NCBI GenBank assembly: GCA_031276475.1
Contig: JAISMZ010000128.1
Location: forward strand, 1 to 10,860
Length of the DNA stretch: 10,860 nt
DNA from: Coriobacteriales bacterium
GTDB lineage: Bacteria; Actinomycetota; Coriobacteriia; Coriobacteriales; UBA8131
Direction of reading: 5' to 3'
How positions within the stretch are numbered: position 1 is the stretch's first letter; every line of letters begins with the position of its first letter. Position numbers and translations under genes: made by a program. The notes below the pieces were generated by a model. That model was not told where the DNA came from. It was given only the letters and a program-made list of their open reading frames with translations, and did no database searches. This document shows, piece after piece, positions 6,343 to 10,860 of this stretch.

Positions 6343-7374
6343 ATGAGCGCAAAAAAGAAATCGTTTTTGAGTAAATTACCGCTAAGTATGAGTAAACTGA
6401 ATAAGATAAGCAGCAAAGTGCTGCAAAGCAACGCCTCCGTAAAGCTGCGGGTACTGGTGGATGCCAGTGCCAGCCCGACCGTCTTGCGCCACGCCTACGA
6501 GCAGCTGTTTCCGCTGGGCGACGATGTTAGCTGCGAGGTTGTAGGATTTAATGACGAGCGTCCGCACCTGGACGCCAAAGCCGAGTTGAACCTGTTGATT
6601 GCGGGCTCCAACAGCGCCAACGCCTCTCTGATCGTTCAGGCTGCGGAGCTTGACATCGCACTGGTAACCATCGCCACCGATTTTCCCACGCTGGTAACCC
6701 AACTCGATGCCGCATGCGAGCCCGATGACGGCCGCGAGAGCAATGATACTATTAATTTTATAAGTAATATTATCGTAGCGCCGACACCGGGGTGGCTGAA
6801 CAACGTGGCAGAGCAACTCGGCGCAACAACCACAATTCCGGCGGCCGAACAAAGGGGCACTGCGGCAGCCGACGGCAACAGGGCAACAGCAGCTGCGGCA
6901 GCCGGGCAACTCAGCGACGAACAGCTTTCTGCGCTGTTCGCGGAACTCGGCCGCTGGGTGGCCCGCAACCTGCCCGGACTGCGCCAGAGCTTCGGACAGG
7001 CCTATCCTTTCATGCGCCGCCCGATAGCCTTGGAGATCATCCGCTCCGCTGCCTTTGTTAACGCGATAATCGCCGCCGCCTTCTTTATCCCCGGCGCCGA
7101 CATGCCCGTGCTCACCGCCAATCAGGCCCGGATGTTGTTCCAGATAGCAGCGCTGTACGGCCTGGAGCCGGGTACGGCCCGCATCAAGGAGATAGCAGTA
7201 CTCGTCGCCGGGGCCTTCTGCTCGCGTGCTCTGGCACGGCAGCTGGTGGCGCGCCTGACACCGCTGGCCTGGGCGATACGCGCCACATTTGGCTACTCCA
7301 CAACTCTTGCCGTGGGACATGCCGCGCTGACCTACTACGAGAAAACCACAGCTCAGGGAGGCGGAGACCGGTAA
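6343..7374 (+). CDS. DUF697-like membrane protein, last gene of the mre operon
   Basis: The C-terminal part (about residues 222-335 of 343) resembles DUF697, the membrane-associated domain seen in YcjF-like proteins and at the end of some GTPases: three hydrophobic helices at about 228-250, 281-299 and 308-330. Residues 1-30 are basic. Residues 34-115 alternate hydrophobic strands and helices (KLRVLVDA, AELNLLIAGS, LDIALVTIATD) in a Rossmann-like order, but without a Walker A GxxxxGK[ST]. An Ala/Thr-rich linker spans about 161-190. Function is unknown; the operon position suggests a cell-envelope or elongation role, which is inference. I prefer ATG 6343 because GAAGAAGG at 6331-6338 precedes it closely. 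The frame is open from ATG 6265, which overlaps the rodA stop and would give 369 residues, but it has no ribosome-binding site and a poor-looking N-terminus. The stop is 7 bp from the convergent thpR stop. Confidence 0.75.
   Translation: MSAKKKSFLSKLPLSMSKLNKISSKVLQSNASVKLRVLVDASASPTVLRHAYEQLFPLGDDVSCEVVGFNDERPHLDAKAELNLLIAGSNSANASLIVQAAELDIALVTIATDFPTLVTQLDAACEPDDGRESNDTINFISNIIVAPTPGWLNNVAEQLGATTTIPAAEQRGTAAADGNRATAAAAAGQLSDEQLSALFAELGRWVARNLPGLRQSFGQAYPFMRRPIALEIIRSAAFVNAIIAAAFFIPGADMPVLTANQARMLFQIAALYGLEPGTARIKEIAVLVAGAFCSRALARQLVARLTPLAWAIRATFGYSTTLAVGHAALTYYEKTTAQGGGDR
6745..6774. repeat. AT-rich imperfect inverted repeat inside the DUF697-like gene
   Basis: GATACTATTA (6745-6754) and TAATATTATC (6765-6774) are inverted repeats with one mismatch in ten and a 10-bp AT-rich spacer. 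It is a sharp AT island in a GC-rich gene, encoding roughly DTINFISNII. It could be an intragenic operator or promoter, or simply the codon choice for Ile/Asn/Phe residues. Confidence 0.6.
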
Positions 7375-7381
7375 GGAGTCG

Positions 7382-8014
7382 CTATTCTGCCGCCGTCCGA
7401 AACAGCTCGGTATAGATTGGACGGCCGCTGCTGAGATCGGACTTGATCAGTGAGAGCCCGCCCACCGCCAGGCTGATATCCGGAGCGGCCAGCTCAACCG
7501 GGCGGCGGGCAACCACGCCGCGACCGAGGGTGATATGCGGCTTAAAGTTGCGGCGCTCGATGCTAAAGCCGGCTTCGCGCAACTCGGTATTCAAGACGGT
7601 GGCGATCTGGAGAAGTGCGGGGTTCTCCACAACCCCAACCCACCAGGTATGGCTTGCGGGGCTGCTGCTGCGGCCGTGGCGGCCATCGCCGGACGCGCCC
7701 GCGTCGCTGCGGCTGCTGCGGTCACGGTCGCTGCGGCTGCTGCGGTCACGGCCTGCCTTACCTTTGTCCCTGAAGCTGCCAATGCCCGCCAGGCGCAGTT
7801 CCAGCGGCGCGGCCAGATATCGCCACGCAACGTGCTCCACCACCTCGCGCACGTCGTTGACCCTGCCGGTCTCGCCGATGAAGGCCAACGTCAGATGAAA
7901 GTTCTCACGCGGCACAAAGCGCCCTGCGTCACTTTGACGCGCCAGTGAATGGGCAACGCCCGCCAACGCGTCTTTAACCGCATCGGGAAAGCCTATGGCA
8001 ACAAAAAGCCTCAT
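7382..8014 (-). CDS. thpR: 2'-5' RNA ligase / RNA 2',3'-cyclic phosphodiesterase (2H family)
   Basis: ThpR (LigT) is a soluble 2H phosphoesterase that opens 2',3'-cyclic phosphates on RNA in vitro and can join tRNA half-molecules. The 210-residue product begins MRLFVAIGFP, the typical first strand, and carries both catalytic motifs: HLTL at 40-43 and HITL at 160-163. Residues about 84-121 are an Arg/Ser/Asp/Gly-rich insertion containing two copies of an 8-residue repeat. It makes the distance between the two histidines about 120 residues, longer than in compact family members, and would form a loop outside the catalytic cleft. The start is certain from homology, yet no Shine-Dalgarno is visible and a -10-like element lies only 7 nt upstream, so the mRNA may be leaderless. 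It points toward the mre operon and is separated from the surface-protein gene by a terminator-like hairpin. Confidence 0.88.
   Translation of the reverse strand: MRLFVAIGFPDAVKDALAGVAHSLARQSDAGRFVPRENFHLTLAFIGETGRVNDVREVVEHVAWRYLAAPLELRLAGIGSFRDKGKAGRDRSSRSDRDRSSRSDAGASGDGRHGRSSSPASHTWWVGVVENPALLQIATVLNTELREAGFSIERRNFKPHITLGRGVVARRPVELAAPDISLAVGGLSLIKSDLSSGRPIYTELFRTAAE
7703..7750 (-). repeat. Perfect 24-bp tandem duplication within thpR
   Basis: The 24-bp unit at 7703-7726 is repeated exactly at 7727-7750. Being a multiple of three it keeps the frame and gives a doubled 8-residue Arg/Ser/Asp segment (around residues 88-104). Exact identity suggests a recent slippage event and a site where copy number may vary between strains. 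Confidence 0.95.
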
Positions 8015-8020
8015 GGCCCG

Positions 8021-8029
8021 ATTGTAGCA
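8021..8029 (-). promoter_or_regulatory. Extended -10 promoter candidate for thpR (leaderless)
   Basis: On the minus strand TGCTACAAT (8029 to 8021) matches an extended -10 element, TG-N-TACAAT. Initiation 6-8 nt downstream would fall at or next to the thpR ATG (8014), giving a leaderless transcript. No good -35 is seen; the region overlaps the flank of the terminator-like hairpin at 8049-8079. Confidence 0.45.
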
Positions 8030-8048
8030 CAGAGGGTGAGCGCCGAGA

Positions 8049-8079
8049 CAAAAGGGGGCGGTTCTGGCGTCCCCTTTTG
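8049..8079 (-). terminator. Terminator-like hairpin after the surface-protein gene
   Basis: CAAAAGGGG pairs perfectly over 9 bp with CCCCTTTTG around a 13-nt loop, with four T at the end of the stem in either direction. It lies 43 bp beyond the surface-protein stop and just upstream of thpR, so it most likely ends the surface-protein mRNA. The T run is short, so efficiency is uncertain. Confidence 0.5.
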
Positions 8080-8091
8080 CTCTGACTTACT

Positions 8092-8116
8092 ATCGCCTGA
8101 ACGCAGTGGAGGCGAT
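8092..8116 (-). other. Short hairpin just after the surface-protein stop codon
   Basis: ATCGCCT (8092-8098) pairs with AGGCGAT (8110-8116) around an 11-nt loop, beginning 5 bp after the stop. There is no T run, so it is not a classical terminator; it could protect the mRNA 3' end. It may also be chance. Confidence 0.35.
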
Positions 8117-8121
8117 CAAGC

Positions 8122-10860
8122 TCAGCTGCGCCCCTCCCTTCGCGCTCTGCGGCGCAGGTAGCGGCTCAGCGCAAGCGAGGCGGCGGCCGCTGCTGCCAGG
8201 GCGGCTACGAGGGCAACGGCTCCGAGGATGTCATCGCCTGTCTTCGGCACGGTGCCGCCACCTCCCCCGCCGCCGGAGCTGGCGGAGATGGTAAGCGACA
8301 TCGGCGCGGAAGTGCCGTTGGAAAACTCGGCGATGAAGGAGTGGTTACCGGCAGGCAGGCTCTTCAGGTAGGCCTCATGCAGTGTCAGTACCGTGGAGCC
8401 GGAGGTGACCGTGTAGTTGGTGGTAGCTACGAGGGAGCCGTTCAGCTTCAGTTGGCTGAAATATTTCACGTCGGCGTTTATCCGGGCACTGAGAGGGCCG
8501 GTGCCTGACCAGGTGCCAAAGGCCTCCATCACCGGGTAGTCAAAGTATTGGGCCGCTATGGCGTCGTTTATCGCGGTAAGGGCTGCGGCCACCTCTGCTT
8601 CTGTGGCATTGGGATTTGCGTCTACGGCCTCGCCTTTGGCTATCGCTGCCTGCAATGCCTCCCAGCTGGCCGCGGTCTGGAAAGTACGCTCTATGGCCTT
8701 GGCCTCCTTGATGGTGCTTTCCAAGGCGGCCTTTGCCGGGGCGGTTATCGGAAATGCCGCCGTGACAGTGCCGCTGTTGGCGGCGTTTTGGACCAAGGTG
8801 GCGCCGGCGACGGTAAAGAAGTTCGCGGGGATGCCCTCAAAGGTCCAGCCGGTCTTGGGGGTAAGGGTGATGGTGGCCGTATAGTCGGTGTCCCAGGTAA
8901 AGGTGTCGCCGGGCGCGACCTCGGGCGACCAGGAGATAGTGCCGGTGTATTGGGCAGTTTCTGTGGTGGTGGCCGGTGTGCCGCCGACGACCGGGGCGGA
9001 GATGTTGGGGATGGCGCTTATGGTAACAGCCGGGGGCAGAAGAGTTGCCGTATTGTCGTTGTTAGCCGCGCGCTCATAGGTCGCGCCGTAGTTGGTGCCT
9101 TCTGCGTCAAGCTGTACCTCTGCGGTTTCTGTGCTATTTGCGCCAAGCCAGAAATAGAGCTTGCCGTTGTCTTTGGTCAGCACGCCGGCAAGACCATAGC
9201 TGCTTGCTGCGCCATCTACGCTGAGGTTTGAGACGTCCTTGCCGTCTGCAATGGCAGGAGAGCCCACCGTCAGCGTGTTCAGGTAGACGGGGATGCCGCC
9301 GTCTGCGGCGCTTTTGGGGGCCGGCAAGGCGCTTGAGGCCTTGACGCTGCCGCCGGAGATGGTGATGGTGGTGGTGGCATCGCCGGGGTAAGCGAAGCTG
9401 CCGCCAAAGCCGATGTCGGCAGCGGCGCTGTCGCCTGCTCCCGTGCCGCCCGTTGCCGTGACCGTGCCGCCGGAGATGGCGATGGCGCCGGAGGGTGGTT
9501 CGTCGCCGTTGTAGTAGCTACCGCCAAAGCCGATGCCGGCACCGGCGCCGTAGAGCACTTCATCGTAGCTGTGGGCGTCGCCGCCGATCGCCGTGACGCT
9601 GCCGCCGGAGATGGTGATGGCACCAATATCTTCTCCGGGATAGCTGCCGATACCCGCAGAGGAGAGGCCGCCTTGCGCCCTGACCTCGCCGCCTGAAATA
9701 TCGATGGTTTCGTAGCCTGAAATACCTGAGCCGCCGCCCGCCCCATCGGCACCTGTACCACCTGTGGCATTAACCGTGCCGCCGGAGATGGTGATTATTA
9801 CGCTGTAGATGCCATCAGACCAATCACCCGCACCACCTGTAGCCGTAACGATGCCGTCCGATATGTTAACTTGGTAGCTGGAGATGCCATCAGAGGAGCT
9901 GCCGCCGCCTGTGGCCTCGACCGAGCCGCCTGAGATGGTGACAACATCACCGGAGATGCCGGCAGAATCATCGCCTGCGCCGCCCGTAGCCGTAACTGTG
10001 CCGCCTGATACGGTGACTACGTAGCCGGAGATGCCAGCAGATCCATCGCCTGTGCCACCTGTGGCCGTGATCGTGCCGCCTGAGATGTTGACAACATCAT
10101 AATAGATGCCGGCAGAATCATCGCCTGTGCCGCCGGTGGCGATCAGCGAGCCAGTGGCATCAGCGTCTATCGTCAATGTCTCCCAGTTGCCCCATCCGCC
10201 TCTCAGACCGGCCGCTCCCTGGCTGGCTTTAAGCGTATTGGCACCATTAAGTGTGAGGTTTACATTTATGTCGTCGTTGATGGTAAAGGCGCTGGTGCCT
10301 GCGCCCAGATCACTGGCATCGATGGTAACGTTGTTGAGCGTGATGGCGTAGGTGCCGCTGCCGCTGACTGCGATGACCTCTGTGGTGCTTGTCACATCGT
10401 CTGCCATAGAGATGCTGTAGCCGCCCTCGTTAGGCTGCTTGAAGGTCAGGACGCCGCCTTCCCATTCCACATAAGCAGGGTCGGTGGAGTCTTCACCCTC
10501 AACAACAAGATAGTGCTCGCGCTCAAGCGTCTGCACGTTGCTGTCATTGGCGTTACGCACGTAAGTCTTTGCGTAGTAGCCCTCAGCCGCCTCAAGCCGC
10601 ACCTGGGCATCGTCTGCGCTATTTGCGGCAAGCCAGAAGTAGACCACGCCGCCGTCTCTGGTGGCCACGTCATTAACTCCGTAGGCATCGGATACGCCGT
10701 CTACGGTCAGGTCTGAGACAGCCTCGTTATCGCCCACAGCGGGAAAACCAACCGTAAGGGTGTTGAGGAAGACGGGAGCCGGACTGCCTGCGGCGTTTTT
10801 CGGGGCCGGCGAGATTTTGGCGTCCGCGCTGCTGGCGGCCTTGACGCTGCCGCCGGTGAT
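8122..10860 (-). CDS. Large repetitive sortase-anchored surface protein (5' end beyond the window)
   Basis: The frame is open to the right edge, so only the last 912 residues are visible and no start or signal peptide can be given; a GTG at 10737 is internal. In order: a linker module (1-112), a beta-rich region (113-236) with the look of carbohydrate-binding/adhesin repeats, about nine Gly/Thr-rich ISGGTVTATGG units (237-507) that would form a beta-helix, a second copy of the linker module (501-607), an Ig-like beta domain (612-703), a helical FIVAR-like segment (704-770), an X2-like beta domain (771-860), and a Gly7 linker. The end is a sorting signal: VPKTGDD from 871, a hydrophobic helix and an Arg-rich tail. 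Sortase would cleave between Thr and Gly and attach the protein to peptidoglycan. An adhesin or glycan-binding role is inferred from architecture only; domain names are by eye. Confidence 0.88.
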   Translation of the reverse strand: MTGGSVKAASSADAKISPAPKNAAGSPAPVFLNTLTVGFPAVGDNEAVSDLTVDGVSDAYGVNDVATRDGGVVYFWLAANSADDAQVRLEAAEGYYAKTYVRNANDSNVQTLEREHYLVVEGEDSTDPAYVEWEGGVLTFKQPNEGGYSISMADDVTSTTEVIAVSGSGTYAITLNNVTIDASDLGAGTSAFTINDDINVNLTLNGANTLKASQGAAGLRGGWGNWETLTIDADATGSLIATGGTGDDSAGIYYDVVNISGGTITATGGTGDGSAGISGYVVTVSGGTVTATGGAGDDSAGISGDVVTISGGSVEATGGGSSSDGISSYQVNISDGIVTATGGAGDWSDGIYSVIITISGGTVNATGGTGADGAGGGSGISGYETIDISGGEVRAQGGLSSAGIGSYPGEDIGAITISGGSVTAIGGDAHSYDEVLYGAGAGIGFGGSYYNGDEPPSGAIAISGGTVTATGGTGAGDSAAADIGFGGSFAYPGDATTTITISGGSVKASSALPAPKSAADGGIPVYLNTLTVGSPAIADGKDVSNLSVDGAASSYGLAGVLTKDNGKLYFWLGANSTETAEVQLDAEGTNYGATYERAANNDNTATLLPPAVTISAIPNISAPVVGGTPATTTETAQYTGTISWSPEVAPGDTFTWDTDYTATITLTPKTGWTFEGIPANFFTVAGATLVQNAANSGTVTAAFPITAPAKAALESTIKEAKAIERTFQTAASWEALQAAIAKGEAVDANPNATEAEVAAALTAINDAIAAQYFDYPVMEAFGTWSGTGPLSARINADVKYFSQLKLNGSLVATTNYTVTSGSTVLTLHEAYLKSLPAGNHSFIAEFSNGTSAPMSLTISASSGGGGGGGTVPKTGDDILGAVALVAALAAAAAASLALSRYLRRRARREGRS
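9040..9360 (-). repeat. Linker module copy 2 of a long-range duplication
   Basis: This segment runs from ISGGSVKAS through PVYLNTLTVG, the LYFWLGANST stretch and a final TL. The segment at 10525-10860 has the same order (ITGGSVKAA, PVFLNTLTVG, VYFWLAANSA, TL). The starts are exactly 1500 bp (500 codons) apart, indicating internal duplication of a large unit. Confidence 0.85.
9345..10150 (-). repeat. Tandem beta-helix repeat array (about 72-75 bp period)
   Basis: The motif I-S-G-G-[TS]-V-x-A-x-G-G recurs about nine times. Spacing is 72-75 bp between 9783 and 10080, then longer (87-134 bp) nearer 9355, where units carry inserts such as GIGFGGSY. One unit reads ISDG and one VSGG. Regular 24-25-residue turns ending in Gly-rich corners fit a right-handed beta-helix stalk. 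Confidence 0.85.
10525..10860 (-). repeat. Linker module copy 1 (may continue past the window)
   Basis: Paralogous to 9040-9360, with the ISGG-type motif (here ITGG) right at the window edge. In copy 2 this motif is the last turn of a beta-helix array, so an earlier array very likely lies just outside the window. Confidence 0.85.

Noticed and set aside
6382..7320. A 312-codon open frame antisense to the DUF697-like gene
   Set aside because: It is opposite a gene with a clear membrane-domain pattern. Its product has no recognisable domain and a composition expected from GC-rich antisense reading.
7443..7948. Plus-strand frames of 137-151 codons across thpR
   Set aside because: thpR on the minus strand has both HxTx motifs and explains the region; these are shadows created by the GC-rich repeat insertion.
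8548..9231. A Gly-rich 227-codon plus-strand frame
   Set aside because: It mirrors the surface-protein gene; the glycine richness is the complement of Ala/Thr/Pro codons. No family resemblance.
9345..10150. Regular 72-75 bp repeats as a CRISPR array
   Set aside because: The repeats are coding, degenerate and in frame with protein-level periodicity; there are no constant repeats with unrelated spacers.
10735..10737. GTG as the start of the surface-protein gene
   Set aside because: The frame stays open to the window edge, and the upstream residues match the duplicated linker module, so this is an internal valine codon.

Overview
The window is GC-rich and reads like a chromosomal segment of a Gram-positive, rod-forming bacterium with high-GC DNA. 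My best guess is a member of the Coriobacteriia (Actinomycetota). The reasons are an MreB-type elongasome operon combined with a sortase-anchored surface protein, together with the general feel of the proteins; I ran no database search.

Layout. Positions 1-92 are a perfect 92-bp palindrome whose core is a bidirectional terminator-like hairpin. Positions 93-226 hold an extended -10 promoter candidate and the leader. Positions 227-7374 are one plus-strand operon: mreB, mreC, mreD, mrdA (PBP2), a possible 21-codon ORF, rodA, and a DUF697-type membrane protein. On the minus strand follow thpR (2'-5' RNA ligase/2H phosphoesterase family, 8014 to 7382) and the last 912 residues of a very large repetitive surface protein with a VPKTG sorting signal (10860 to 8122), whose 5' end lies beyond the window.

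How the genes work together. MreB filaments, MreC, MreD, PBP2 and RodA form the elongasome that makes lateral wall in rods: RodA polymerises glycan from lipid II, PBP2 cross-links it, and MreBCD position and activate the pair. Four junctions in the operon have the form TGA-N-ATG, and the rodA stop overlaps an upstream ATG of the DUF697 gene, so translational coupling probably sets the ratios. The DUF697 protein is the uncharacterised member of this set. The mre operon and thpR converge with only 7 bp between their stop codons.

The most notable items are the 92-bp palindrome, which could be an assembly fold-back; the duplicated 15-bp ribosome-binding/stop/start cassette flanking a 21-codon ORF before rodA; the DUF697 protein with an N-terminal half lacking a Walker A motif; a possible Cys/Cys/His/Cys metal site in PBP2; an Arg/Ser repeat insertion in ThpR; and a 500-residue super-repeat in the surface protein. 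I found no CRISPR array, tRNA, rRNA, transposase or obvious defence system.
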